Below are positions 9,098 to 17,130 of a DNA stretch of 54,179 bases, piece by piece. The notes below the pieces were generated by a model, which was not told where the DNA came from, did not search any database, and was given only the letters and a program-made list of their open reading frames with translations. The stretch covers positions 1 to 54,179 of the forward strand of contig JAQYWO010000020.1 in assembly GCA_029379215.1 (NCBI GenBank). The letters run 5' to 3'. Each line of letters begins with the position of its first letter. Position 1 is the stretch's first letter. The stretch comes from Rhizonema sp. PD37 (lineage in GTDB: Bacteria > Cyanobacteriota > Cyanobacteriia > Cyanobacteriales > Nostocaceae). Made by a program: the position numbers and the translations under genes.

Positions 9098-9826
9098 ATG
9101 AGCAATACAAGCAACTTCCGTGAAGCGATTCGTCAGGCTAAAACTCAGGCTCTAGTTGGTCCTAATGTGATTGCCAATGCCCTACCTTTTGTTGGTGGTG
9201 GTTTGGTATTAACTGCACTTGGAACTTATGGTGGACTTGGCGTTATTCGCAATCACCCCGAATTATTCTTTCCCACCTTCATTGGTGCTGTCATCGTTGA
9301 GTTGATTTTGTTCTTCGTTGCCCAAAACGTCGCTGAAAAGGGTAATCAAAAAGTCGCACTACCACTGCTAGCAACTTACAGCCTCTTATCAGGATATACT
9401 CTCAGTGGTTTAGTGTTTGTAGCACTGAGAACCCCTAATGTGGGCATAGCAGGTATTGGCTTTGCGGCTCTCGGTTGTGGTGTCACCTTTATTGCCGCCC
9501 GTCAGATTGGCTCAAATCTTTCCGAACAAGATGGCATGGCGTTGTCAAAAACTGTCAGTCTCGGCGTGATTGCCTTGGTAGTTGTCTGTCTAACCCAGTT
9601 TTTATTCAGCTTGTTTGGTGTTTACACGCCGACTTGGTTGGAAATTGCCATATCCGGTTTGGGCGTATTTCTCTTTGCTGGAGTGTCTGTCGTCGATTTC
9701 TACATCCTGCCACGTACCTACCGCGATGACCAGTACTTACCAGCAGCTTTGTCAATGTACTTGACATACATCAACCTGTTCGTTTTTATTTTACGGCTGC
9801 TCGTTGCCATAAACAGTCGTGATTAG
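9098..9826 (+). CDS. Bax inhibitor-1 family integral membrane protein
   Basis: A 242-aa polytopic membrane protein of the BI-1/YccA/TMBIM type. About seven hydrophobic segments span residues 28-240. The conserved final part is recognisable: an aspartate-containing segment VVDFYILPRTYRDDQYLPAALSMYLTY and then the last helix. Bacterial members are pH-sensitive calcium-leak channels or modulators of FtsH-type membrane proteolysis; which applies here is unknown. The N-terminal 25 residues are cytoplasmic and polar. The gene stands alone on its strand with a repeat-like hairpin downstream (9934-9965). The family call is good. Confidence 0.85.
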   Translation: MSNTSNFREAIRQAKTQALVGPNVIANALPFVGGGLVLTALGTYGGLGVIRNHPELFFPTFIGAVIVELILFFVAQNVAEKGNQKVALPLLATYSLLSGYTLSGLVFVALRTPNVGIAGIGFAALGCGVTFIAARQIGSNLSEQDGMALSKTVSLGVIALVVVCLTQFLFSLFGVYTPTWLEIAISGLGVFLFAGVSVVDFYILPRTYRDDQYLPAALSMYLTYINLFVFILRLLVAINSRD

Positions 9827-9933
9827 GCAAAATAAAATATCCAGCAAGCTTCCAGGCTTTTCTAGCGCGACTAGGACCAGAAAGATAAAATGAACTGCTG
9901 GATAATTTATTTTTATGGATCTCCCTAAAGTAC

Positions 9934-9965
9934 AGATGCTTCGCGCTATGGCGTGCGAAGCATCT
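9934..9965. repeat. Palindromic hairpin repeat
   Basis: Perfect 11-bp arms AGATGCTTCGC (9934-9944) and GCGAAGCATCT (9955-9965) enclose a ten-base loop. The arm sequence is of the CTTCGC/GCGAAG style found in dispersed cyanobacterial palindromes and is more GC-rich than the flanks. It may also end the BI-1 transcript. Confidence 0.7.
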
Positions 9966-10033
9966 TGAACGGCATTCAGCATTACTTCTTATAAAATTAA
10001 ATAGATAGCGATCGCTAATTACAGCAAACGAAG

Positions 10034-11144
10034 ATGGAAGTATTAGAACTCAAACGCGAAATCGAAACGTTGTCTGGCCGCCTGGGTAAAACCCAGGACT
10101 ATCTTTGACATCCCAGCATTAACAGCCAAAATTCAAGATCTGGAAAAAATCTCGGCACAGCCAGAATTCTGGGATGACCAAAATCAAGCCCAAGAGACAC
10201 TGCAAGAACTGAACGATCTCAAAGAACATCTTCAACAGTATCGTCACTGGCGAGACAGTTTAGAAGACTCTAAGGCAGTATTAGAACTCTTGGAGCTAGA
10301 AGCGGATGAGAGTCTATTACTTGAAGCAGAATCCACTATCAGTAAACTCAATGTTGAACTTGACCAGTGGGAGTTGCTACAGTTACTTTCTGGTCCTTTT
10401 GATGAAAAGGGTGCAGTGGTGACAATTAACGCTGGTGCTGGTGGCACTGATGCTCAAGACTGGGCGGAAATGTTGATGCGGATGTACACCCGTTGGGGAG
10501 AAAGACAAGGCTATAAGGTGCATTCAATAGAAATATCTGAGGGTGATGAAGCAGGAATCAAATCAGTCTCCTTGGAAATTACTGGTCGTTTTGCTTACGG
10601 TTACTTGCGGTGTGAAATGGGTACTCATCGCTTAGTGCGGATTTCACCCTTTAACGCCAATGGTAAACGACAAACCAGCTTTGCTGGGGTGGAAGTGATG
10701 CCGCAACTAGACAACAATGTACAGCTGGAAATTCCAGATAAGGATTTGGAAATTACCACCTCTAGATCTGGTGGTAAAGGCGGACAGAATGTCAACAAAG
10801 TTGAAACCGCCGTGCGAGTTGTTCATCTTCCTACTGGGATTGCGGTGCGTTGTACCGAAGAACGCAGCCAATTACAAAACAAAGAGAAAGCCCTTGCCCG
10901 CTTAAAGGGAAAACTCCTCGTTATTGCCCGAGAGCAACATGCCAAAGAAATAGCCGAAATTCGCGGTGATATGGTAGAAGCTTCTTGGGGGAACCAAATC
11001 CGCAACTACGTTTTTCATCCTTACCAAATGGTGAAGGACTTGCGTACCAACTTGGAAACGACGGCGATCGCGGATGTCATGAACGGCGACTTAGATCCAT
11101 TCATTCAAACCTATCTGCGACAAGAAAATCAGCTTGTGGATTAG
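10034..11144 (+). CDS. prfB: Peptide chain release factor 2, with programmed +1 frameshift
   Basis: RF2 reads UAA and UGA stop codons and releases the finished protein. The gene starts at ATG 10034 ([24 protein letters not shown]) and hits an in-frame TGA at 10106-10108 in the classic slippery context CTT-TGA-C. After a +1 shift translation continues [15 protein letters not shown] and runs unbroken to 11144, for about 369 aa in all. The stop-recognition tripeptide SPF (RISPFN) and the catalytic GGQ loop ([11 protein letters not shown]) are both present. The shift makes RF2 autoregulate its own synthesis, as in E. coli. An AGG lies five bases before the CTT, and a 7-bp hairpin (10081-10097) ends in that AGG. 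The open frame from 10290 alone would miss the N-terminal domain. Confidence 0.96.
10081..10108 (+). promoter_or_regulatory. prfB +1 frameshift site with upstream hairpin
   Basis: The arms CCTGGGT (10081-10087) and ACCCAGG (10091-10097) pair perfectly over an AAA loop. Five bases later comes the shift site CTT-TGA-C (10103-10109). In E. coli an SD-like AGGGGG sits three bases before CTT; here only AGG at 10095-10097 is available, and it is inside the stem. The encoded GKTQDYL is conserved, so the stem may be partly coincidental. Confidence 0.8.
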
Positions 11145-11168
11145 AGGTAGCAATAGAAAAAGCAAGTT

Positions 11169-11207
11169 AAGTAGGGAAAAAAATGAGTTTCATTCTCTCC
11201 CCTACTT
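11169..11207 (+). terminator. Putative terminator after prfB
   Basis: The arms AAGTAGGG (11169-11176) and CCCTACTT (11200-11207) pair around a 23-nt loop and are followed by TATTTTCT. The loop is long for a strong terminator. Confidence 0.5.
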
Positions 11208-11291
11208 TATTTTCTGCTCTCTAATTAGCCGAAATGGCAGCTATCTGTTAAACAAACTGTTACATTATTATCAGGGTTTGTTATCGAATAG

Positions 11292-11352
11292 ATGTCAGCA
11301 TCCCGCGCTGAAGCGACAGGGCTTAGTGCCTCCCGCTTCAACTAGCTGACAT
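11292..11352. repeat. Nested inverted repeat, possible IS200/IS605-type end
   Basis: Outer arms ATGTCAGC (11292-11299) and GCTGACAT (11345-11352) enclose inner arms GAAGCG (11310-11315) and CGCTTC (11334-11339), with a further GGC/GCC core. The segment is GC-rich in an AT-rich spacer. Single hairpins of this kind mark the ends of IS200/IS605 elements and their guide RNAs in cyanobacteria, but no transposase is present, so it may be a solo end or an unrelated small palindromic element. Confidence 0.4.
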
Positions 11353-11497
11353 GTATAAGTATGTACGCATACTACATTATGGGCAAGCGTTTAAATTTTT
11401 ATCTATGGATACGAAGCCAGTCCGTAGCTCTAAAACTGAACAGTTAAACATCCTTCGTGTCCAGGTACACGATTTCCAACGTATAAAAGGTTTTTAG

Positions 11498-11650
11498 ATG
11501 AGCAACTCTCCTTCAGAACCTCAACCAAGCTACGTGAAACTCGCCATGCGAAACATGGTGCAAAAGCGTGGCACTTCGCTGAAACATTTCTTCTTAAGTA
11601 CAGTAGGACTTTTGGCTGTACTCGTGGGTCTTGCTTACCTAACTCGCTAA
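11498..11650 (+). CDS. DUF3285 small membrane protein
   Basis: A 50-aa protein, found in cyanobacteria, with a polar N-terminus rich in Ser and Pro (MSNSPSEPQPSYVKLAMRNM), a basic patch (MVQKRG, LKHF) and one C-terminal hydrophobic helix (FFLSTVGLLAVLVGLAYLTR). Its function is unknown. The gene sits directly upstream of ybeY with 40 nt between them and is probably in the same transcript. The placement prfB, DUF3285, ybeY, dgkA is, as far as I recall, kept in many cyanobacteria. Its small size means automated calls may miss it, but the composition and position support it. Confidence 0.8.
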   Translation: MSNSPSEPQPSYVKLAMRNMVQKRGTSLKHFFLSTVGLLAVLVGLAYLTR

Positions 11651-11690
11651 CAACAACCATTACTTCAGCAAGGAGACTTTGTAGAGAAAA

Positions 11691-12218
11691 GTGCAAGTTG
11701 AAATATATGTGCAGGATGATTTTTACGAGTCGTCCCAAGCAGAAGTGATAAAATTTGGTGAGACCGATCTCCGAATTGCTCCTGAAACTTGGGAGAAGTG
11801 GTTTAAATGCTGGTTGGAAAAACTGCATTCTTATCTTCCAACTACCTCTATTTATGAATTAGGGCTGTGTTTAACTGATGATACTGAAATTCAGACATTG
11901 AATGCCCAGTATCGTCACCAGAATAAACCAACTGACGTTTTAGCCTTTGCGGCGTTAGAGGTAGATTGTCCGAGAAGCGACGAAATGCTTGCCGCAATGC
12001 CTCTGTATCTTGGCGATCTTGTGATTTCTGTTGATACAGCAATGCGGCAAGCGAAACAGCAGGATCACCCTTTGCAAACTGAACTTGCTTGGTTAGCATC
12101 TCACGGGTTACTGCATTTGCTAGGCTGGGATCATCCTAATGAAGAAAGTTTAAGTTCAATGCTCAAACAGCAAGTAATATTACTGAAGATAATTGGTATT
12201 GATATTGACGTAGAATAG
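11691..12218 (+). CDS. ybeY: Endoribonuclease YbeY (16S rRNA maturation)
   Basis: Zinc-dependent single-strand endoribonuclease involved in 16S rRNA 3'-end maturation and ribosome quality control. The zinc motif HxxxHxxxxxH is intact as HGLLHLLGWDH near the C-terminus of the 175-aa protein. The conserved middle 'LGLCLTDDTEIQTLNAQYRH' and NKPTDVLAFA are also present. Translation starts at a GTG (11691); the reading VQVEIYVQDDF fits the family's N-terminal strand, and AGGAG lies some 15 nt upstream, a long but usable spacing. It precedes dgkA on the same strand, a common bacterial neighbour. Confidence 0.95.
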   Translation: MQVEIYVQDDFYESSQAEVIKFGETDLRIAPETWEKWFKCWLEKLHSYLPTTSIYELGLCLTDDTEIQTLNAQYRHQNKPTDVLAFAALEVDCPRSDEMLAAMPLYLGDLVISVDTAMRQAKQQDHPLQTELAWLASHGLLHLLGWDHPNEESLSSMLKQQVILLKIIGIDIDVE

Positions 12219-12249
12219 GACTTGTGTGCATTTATGTTAAATGTTTTTC

Positions 12250-12300
12250 TTAATTGCTCTATTGTAAAAATTCTGTGAAAAATTGCAATAGAGCCTAATT
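12250..12300 (+). terminator. Hairpin between ybeY and dgkA
   Basis: The arms GCTCTATTG (12256-12264) and CAATAGAGC (12286-12294) pair perfectly, extended by TTAATT and AATTAA on the outside with a small bulge. There is no clear T-run. It may weaken read-through into dgkA or protect the ybeY mRNA 3' end. Confidence 0.5.
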
Positions 12301-12355
12301 AAGCGATTAGGATCGGCGAAAACTCTAAATTTACTCACTCTGCTGTTGTATTTTT

Positions 12356-12829
12356 ATGCCTATGCCTCAACAACAAGTTTCGTCGCCACCAAAGTCAAAC
12401 AGCGTAGAAACTGTTGTCACCGAGCAACGCGGACTCTCTTGGCAAGTAGCCTCTAATTTATTTATAAGTTTTAAGTATGCGTGGACTGGAATCACCTACG
12501 CGTTTCAAACGCAACGTAATTTTCGGATTCATGTCAGTGTATGTGTTCTAGCACTAGGGTTAAGCCTTTTTTTACACCTGAAAGCAGTGGAGGTCGCGGT
12601 AATTGGAGTAACTAGTGGTTTTGTTTTGGCTTTAGAGTTATTAAATACGGCCATAGAATCGGTCGTCGATTTAACAGTTAAGCAAACATACCATGAATTA
12701 GCAAAAATCGCTAAAGACTGTGCTGCAGGCGCTGTGCTTATCGCTGCTTTGGTAGCAGTGTTGGTAGCAGCTATACTTTTGCTGCCTCCTCTCCACGCTT
12801 TAATTATGAGTCACTTTGCCGCATCATAA
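12356..12829 (+). CDS. dgkA: Diacylglycerol kinase (DgkA family)
   Basis: Small integral-membrane kinase that phosphorylates diacylglycerol (or undecaprenol in some Gram-positives) using ATP. The 157-aa protein has the family hallmark LELLNTAIESVVDL near residues 92-105 and three hydrophobic helices after it and before it. The first 35 residues (MPMPQQQVSSPPKSNS...) are a polar extension typical of cyanobacterial members. The next conserved segment is SFKYAWTGITYAFQTQRNFRIH. Substrate choice between lipid types is not evident from sequence. It sits between ybeY and trpG on the same strand. Confidence 0.92.
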   Translation: MPMPQQQVSSPPKSNSVETVVTEQRGLSWQVASNLFISFKYAWTGITYAFQTQRNFRIHVSVCVLALGLSLFLHLKAVEVAVIGVTSGFVLALELLNTAIESVVDLTVKQTYHELAKIAKDCAAGAVLIAALVAVLVAAILLLPPLHALIMSHFAAS

Positions 12830-13053
12830 GCGGACGAGCTAACAATTACGGTCTCTTTTCTGATGATGTTAAGCTTTGTCAGAAATCTTGAGCGAGGATT
12901 GAGAGAAACCCGAGCGCATGAAATTTGCTTGTTCCCATTGTTTGAAATTGAGCTAAGATCTGCACGAGTATGGGTGTCTCGTCATCTTTTAGCTAAGTGT
13001 TAAAGTTTGGGAAGGATCAAAGACTAAGTGCTAGAAAGCAGGAGTTAGAGAAT

Positions 13054-13653
13054 TTGATTATAGTTATTGATAATTACGACAGCTTTACCTATAACTTAGT
13101 TCAGTATTTAGGAGAACTAGCTGTAGAGTTCCCAGTTGCGAATGATATTAGAGTTTTTCGGAATGACAAAATATCTTTAGACGAGATTCTTGCCTTGAAT
13201 CCAGATGCGGTATTGATTTCCCCAGGTCCTGGTCGTCCGGAAGATGCTGGAATCTCCCTAGATTTGATTCAACAAATTGGACCGAACTTACCAATTTTAG
13301 GGGTTTGCTTGGGGCATCAAAGTATTGGTCAAGTGTTCGGCGCTAGAATTGTTTCTGCACCAGAGTTGATGCATGGCAAAACTTCCCTTGTATCTCACAC
13401 CGGAGTAGGTGTGTTCCGAGGATTAGAGAATCCTTTAACTGCCACTCGGTATCATAGTTTAGTTATTGATAGTCAAAGTTGCCCAGATGTGTTAGAAATT
13501 ACAGCTTGGGTTGACGATGGCACAATTATGGGAGTGCGACACCGGAACTTTCCTCACATTGAGGGCGTCCAATTTCATCCAGAGAGTGTCCTGACATCTT
13601 CAGGAAAAAACTTGCTACGAAACTTTCTGGAACAAATACAGTCGGGTGAGTAA
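13054..13653 (+). CDS. trpG: Anthranilate/aminodeoxychorismate synthase glutamine amidotransferase subunit
   Basis: Class I glutamine amidotransferase that feeds ammonia to anthranilate synthase (tryptophan) and often also to aminodeoxychorismate synthase (folate), where it is called PabA. The reading frame is open from a GTG at 12997, but the best start is TTG 13054. AGGAG sits at 13040-13044, nine bases upstream, and the protein then begins LIIVIDNYDSFTYN, the family's exact N-terminus. From that start it is 199 aa, with catalytic Cys-85 in LGVCLGHQ and the His-Glu pair in QFHPES. No trpE or pabB is next to it. It is followed three bases later by an MBL-fold gene, which suggests co-transcription. 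Confidence 0.92.
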   Translation: MIIVIDNYDSFTYNLVQYLGELAVEFPVANDIRVFRNDKISLDEILALNPDAVLISPGPGRPEDAGISLDLIQQIGPNLPILGVCLGHQSIGQVFGARIVSAPELMHGKTSLVSHTGVGVFRGLENPLTATRYHSLVIDSQSCPDVLEITAWVDDGTIMGVRHRNFPHIEGVQFHPESVLTSSGKNLLRNFLEQIQSGE

Positions 13654-13656
13654 TTA

Positions 13657-14427
13657 ATGAAACGACGACAGTTGATTGGCTATGCTGGAGCAGGTTTGGT
13701 AACAGCATTGGTTACTAACTTAGGATCTGAATTTCAGGCAAAAGCCCAATCTAGTGGTTCACTGTCAATTCAGTGGTTGGGTCATAGTTGCTTTCTATTT
13801 ACTGGTGGCGGAACAAAAATTCTTGTCAATCCTTTTCGACCAGCTGGTTGTACGGCTCGTTATCGTCCACCAAAAGTTTCAGCAGATTTGGTGCTTATTA
13901 GCAGTCAACTGCTGGATGAAGGAGTTGTGGAAAACCTGCCAGGAAATCCTAAGTTAATTTATGAACCAGGAGCTTATGAGTTCAAAGGGATCAAGTTCCA
14001 AGGAATTGCTATAGACCATGACCGCAAAGGTGGTAAGCAGTTTGGCACAAATACGGCTTGGCTTTGGACACAAGCGAAAACTAGTGTCCTCCATCTTGGA
14101 GGAGCCGCAGCACCGATTTCCATTGAGCAAAAAATCCTCATCGGGCGTCCTGATGTGGCTTTAGTTCCTGTAGGTGGGGGTGTTAAAGCCTACAATGCGA
14201 CTGAAGCCAAGCAGGCAATTCAAGTTATCAATCCCAAGCTGATAATTCCCACTCAATTCCGTACACAAGCTGCCGATAATGCTAACTGTGATATTGCCCC
14301 ATTGGATGGGTTTCTCTCATTAATGCAGGGAGTTAATGTCCGTCGTAGTAGTAGTGACACGATCACTGTTAAGCCTGGTAATTTGCCGGAAAAGGGTGAA
14401 ATTCAAGTTTTCAGCTATAAATTTTAA
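13657..14427 (+). CDS. Exported MBL-fold (UPF0173-like) protein lacking the metal motif
   Basis: A 256-aa protein with a twin-arginine-like export signal, MKRRQLIGYAGAGLVTAL, and probable cleavage after AKA near residue 30. The mature part begins like the UPF0173/RomA metallo-beta-lactamase fold ('SIQWLGHSCFLFTGGGTKIL'). Where active members have HxHxDH after the LVLI strand, this protein reads LVLISSQLLDEG, so the zinc ligands are absent. It is thus probably a non-catalytic or ligand-binding member. It follows trpG by three bases and is likely translationally linked to it. The fold call is good; the function is unknown. Confidence 0.75.
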   Translation: MKRRQLIGYAGAGLVTALVTNLGSEFQAKAQSSGSLSIQWLGHSCFLFTGGGTKILVNPFRPAGCTARYRPPKVSADLVLISSQLLDEGVVENLPGNPKLIYEPGAYEFKGIKFQGIAIDHDRKGGKQFGTNTAWLWTQAKTSVLHLGGAAAPISIEQKILIGRPDVALVPVGGGVKAYNATEAKQAIQVINPKLIIPTQFRTQAADNANCDIAPLDGFLSLMQGVNVRRSSSDTITVKPGNLPEKGEIQVFSYKF

Positions 14428-14449
14428 CAACATTTTATTAAGAATTTGG

Positions 14450-14500
14450 GAATGAAGCTCGTTCGGTTAGAGGTAGTTCACTCTCATCGCTACTTCATTC
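14450..14500 (+). terminator. Hairpin after the trpG-MBL pair
   Basis: GAATGAAG (14450-14457) pairs with CTTCATTC (14493-14500), with an inner GGTAG/CTAC helping the stem. A T-rich stretch (CTTGTTTAT) follows. Confidence 0.5.
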
Positions 14501-14692
14501 CTTGTTTATAATTAAATACGTCTAAGGTAGATAGACAGTTTAGCTAAAAAGTTTTACAATCCGGGTATGTACAAGTATATCTACTCATTGTTGAACCAGA
14601 TTAATCATAGTAAAGATTTTATGCTGATTTCACTGTATAACAAAATCACTCTATTAGCATTGGAACGTCTTTAACTAGAGGGTAACAAACAA

Positions 14693-14815
14693 ATGGACAT
14701 AAAGCTGGTTTTAGTTGCATTAACAGTCATATTTACTGTTTCTTGCTTATTCTTTGGCACAAAAAACGGATTTTATGATTCAGATAACTATCATGGCAAT
14801 GGCTCTGCTCATTGA
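14693..14815 (+). CDS. 40-aa single-helix membrane peptide, NdhP-like
   Basis: A short gene with a good ribosome site (AGAGGG about ten bases before ATG). The peptide starts MDIKLVLVALTVIFTVSCLF, one transmembrane helix, and ends with the polar tail FGTKNGFYDSDNYHGNGSAH. This tail pattern matches my memory of NdhP, a small subunit of the cyanobacterial NDH-1 complex needed for cyclic electron flow and respiration, but I cannot confirm it without a search. It stands alone after the MBL gene and its hairpin. The coding call is stronger than the name. Confidence 0.6.
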   Translation: MDIKLVLVALTVIFTVSCLFFGTKNGFYDSDNYHGNGSAH

Positions 14816-15116
14816 TGTAGAACAAGTACTCATATAAAGCCCCAATGCCGATCTGGAGAGATTGTTTTTATTTCTTTACCAAATCTTTACGAAGCGGTGG
14901 AGACGATCTTGACGGACTTTGCTCAACTCTCGCGCGAGTATACAATTGTCCTCCCTAAAATCAGTTCGCTCAGGATGTAGGAATATAAAAGTGTCGGGTG
15001 TATGGGTTTATCGAATGTGTTTAGGGGCAAGTAGGGTAACACACCTTTTTCTCAACCCTTACACCCTTTCTTTTTTGGGACATTTCCACAACGATGAGTT
15101 TTGAGGGGAGCAGAGC
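14816..15116. other. Spacer before the MBL exonuclease-like gene
   Basis: A 301-nt spacer. A short open frame near 14919-15104 has no recognisable features and no ribosome site. I see no RNA gene or strong hairpin. Confidence 0.4.
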
Positions 15117-16775
15117 ATGAGCGATCGCCTATCGGCTCAAGACAGTGTTGATCTAGTAGAGGCGGCTAATGAGCTAGAATGTTTGCCCTATGGCGTTCAT
15201 CATAACGAGGAGGGCGTGTGCTTATTAGTCAGAATGGGACCACACCGCATCTTATTTGACTGCGGTTTGGCGGACATTTCGCCATTAATTAAAGATCTCA
15301 AAAAGCCAGCACGTCGAGGCACCTCCCTACCAGCAGACTTAGTACTGATAAGTCACGCTCATCCCGATCACGCTCAAGGGTTACTAGCACTACACAAAGC
15401 TTTTCCCCTATTACCAATCTACGCCAGCGAGGTCACTAGTAAATTACTGCCTCTCAATTGGTTGAACCAAGACACTGAGGAAATCTCGCAATTTTGTCAA
15501 GCGTTACCATTGCGATCGCCTATAGAATTCAAAGACGGTTTGGTAGCAGAATTAATCCCTGCAGGGCACTTACCAGGAGCAGCCGCAATCCTGCTAACCT
15601 ATACAAATCAACAACGTTCTTACAAACTCCTGTATACGGGAGACTTTTTTTTGTCGAATTCGCGGCTAGTAGAAGGTTTGCGTTTGGATGAATTACGTTC
15701 TATCGAGTTGGATGTCTTAATTATAGAAGGCACGTATGGCACGTCGCGTCATCCCCACCGTCGCAATCAAGAAAATCAATTAGCTGAGAGAATTAATCGG
15801 GCGATCTCTGACCGTTTTTCAGTACTTATGCCGACTCCCGCTTTGGGGTTAGGGCAAGAATTGCTCATGCTCTTACGCAGCCATCATCACTTCACAGGAC
15901 GGGATTTAGACATTTGGGTTGATGGTGCTGTTGCGACTGGATGCGATGCTTATTTAGAATTGCTACCCCACTTTCCTCCATCTGTACAAAACTTTGCCCG
16001 TCATCAAGCACTATTTTGGGATGAACGAATACGTCCTCGAGTCCGTCGCCTACAACCAGAACAGCGTGCAACTGTTGGCAATTCCCCCTGCATTGTTCTG
16101 ACAGACTCTAGTGTCGATCTGAGCGAATACAGTCAATTAGCTACTAACCCTTGGCTGATTCTGCTACCAGAAAAAACTAACATCAAACTTAACAATCAAT
16201 ACTCAAAACAGGCGACGATCGAAACTTATTTTCTAGCCCAGCACAGCGATTGTCCAGGGACTACTCAACTGATTCACAATTTGCGACCCCAACATGTGAT
16301 CTTCGTCCACGGTTCCCCTACCTACTTAGCAGATCTCACAAGCTTAGAGGAATTGCAAAATCGCTACCACGTACATTCTCCAGAAGCAGGGACGTTGGTG
16401 GAATTACCTATCGGAGACATATTTTTACAACCTGCAGCGCCGGAAACTAATTATGAAGGTGAGTTAACGGAGTTGGGAACAGTCGTGACAATTTCGCTTC
16501 CTGATGTAATTGCTGCCGATCCTCGCTGGCGGCAATTTGCTGATACAGGCTTAATCGAAGCGCGTTGGCAAGGAGAAGAGATCGTATTGCGCGGGTTGTC
16601 ACAACGCGAATTACTTAACCAAAGTAGCGATCGCTATACTTTGTCTGATTTAAGTTGTTGCGGTACTTGCCGACATCAAAGGGGACAGAGGTGTTGGAAC
16701 CCCATGTCCCCGTTATATAACTTTAAAGTTACTCTTGAAGGTTATTGTCCGGCATTTGAACGCATTAATGGTTAA
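15117..16775 (+). CDS. MBL-fold (beta-CASP-like) hydrolase with C-terminal Cys cluster
   Basis: A 552-aa metallo-beta-lactamase-fold enzyme. The metal motif is intact: SHAHPDH (His-80, His-82, Asp-84, His-85), followed by AGHLPGAA and YTGDF, the third and fourth motifs. After the GDF motif comes 'LIIEGTYGTSRHP', the arrangement of beta-CASP nucleases (CPSF73/YSH1-like, RNase J relatives), so RNA cleavage is a reasonable guess. The far C-terminus has CCGTCRHQRGQRCWNP and then GYCPAF, a four-cysteine pattern that could bind zinc or an iron-sulfur cluster. The ATG is preceded by GGGGAG. No obvious operon partner. The fold is certain; the substrate is inferred. Confidence 0.82.
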   Translation: MSDRLSAQDSVDLVEAANELECLPYGVHHNEEGVCLLVRMGPHRILFDCGLADISPLIKDLKKPARRGTSLPADLVLISHAHPDHAQGLLALHKAFPLLPIYASEVTSKLLPLNWLNQDTEEISQFCQALPLRSPIEFKDGLVAELIPAGHLPGAAAILLTYTNQQRSYKLLYTGDFFLSNSRLVEGLRLDELRSIELDVLIIEGTYGTSRHPHRRNQENQLAERINRAISDRFSVLMPTPALGLGQELLMLLRSHHHFTGRDLDIWVDGAVATGCDAYLELLPHFPPSVQNFARHQALFWDERIRPRVRRLQPEQRATVGNSPCIVLTDSSVDLSEYSQLATNPWLILLPEKTNIKLNNQYSKQATIETYFLAQHSDCPGTTQLIHNLRPQHVIFVHGSPTYLADLTSLEELQNRYHVHSPEAGTLVELPIGDIFLQPAAPETNYEGELTELGTVVTISLPDVIAADPRWRQFADTGLIEARWQGEEIVLRGLSQRELLNQSSDRYTLSDLSCCGTCRHQRGQRCWNPMSPLYNFKVTLEGYCPAFERING

Positions 16776-16815
16776 TCGCAGTATTAAAAACTAACAATTA
16801 ACCATTAACCATTTA

Positions 16816-17130
16816 CTAATCTGGATTGGAGTCAGTAGAATGATGATCGCGAATGCGTTCAGCCTCCGGACAATCTTCGGTCATCAGAGGTTCTACATTA
16901 CCACGTGGCACTGAAGCTAGTTTTTGCGTTACAGCACCAATACTTTCAAGGCGAACCATTTCCTCCCAGGAACATATTTCGTCTTCTTCATCTGTTTCAT
17001 AACGCAGGGTGACTAAATCACCCTCTATATCGATGATGCGAGCTCGCTCAATCCAGCGTTGCTGGTCCCGCAAGAAAACGCATACTTCCCGCCCATCGCA
17101 ACACAATTGATAAATCTTGCGGTGTAGCAT
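16816..17130 (-). CDS. Conserved cyanobacterial hypothetical protein (DUF6679-like)
   Basis: A 104-aa soluble protein. The first 75 residues look folded and conserved (MLHRKIYQLCCDGREVCVFL, then RARIIDIEGDLVTLRYETDEEDE, a small beta-barrel-like pattern). The last 30 are polar and probably disordered. It resembles a cyanobacterial family I recall as DUF6679; the number is uncertain. Function unknown. It is convergent with the MBL gene, 40 nt away. An overlapping out-of-frame reading upstream (to 17299) is not supported. Confidence 0.7.
   Translation of the reverse strand: MLHRKIYQLCCDGREVCVFLRDQQRWIERARIIDIEGDLVTLRYETDEEDEICSWEEMVRLESIGAVTQKLASVPRGNVEPLMTEDCPEAERIRDHHSTDSNPD

Larger units (their letters stand above)
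11145..11497. other. prfB to DUF3285 spacer
   Basis: A 353-nt spacer holding the putative prfB terminator and the nested inverted repeat at 11292-11352. I see no further gene. Confidence 0.5.

Noticed and set aside
10290..10292. ATG 10290 as the prfB start
   Set aside because: Coding similarity continues upstream to a shift site CTT-TGA-C and ATG 10034; the internal start would lose the N-terminal domain.
11430..11828. 132-aa minus-strand frame across DUF3285 and ybeY
   Set aside because: Antisense to two supported genes and without protein-like features.
12997..13053. GTG start for trpG/pabA giving 19 extra residues
   Set aside because: The extra residues are unlike the family, while TTG 13054 has AGGAG nine bases upstream and gives the family's N-terminus.
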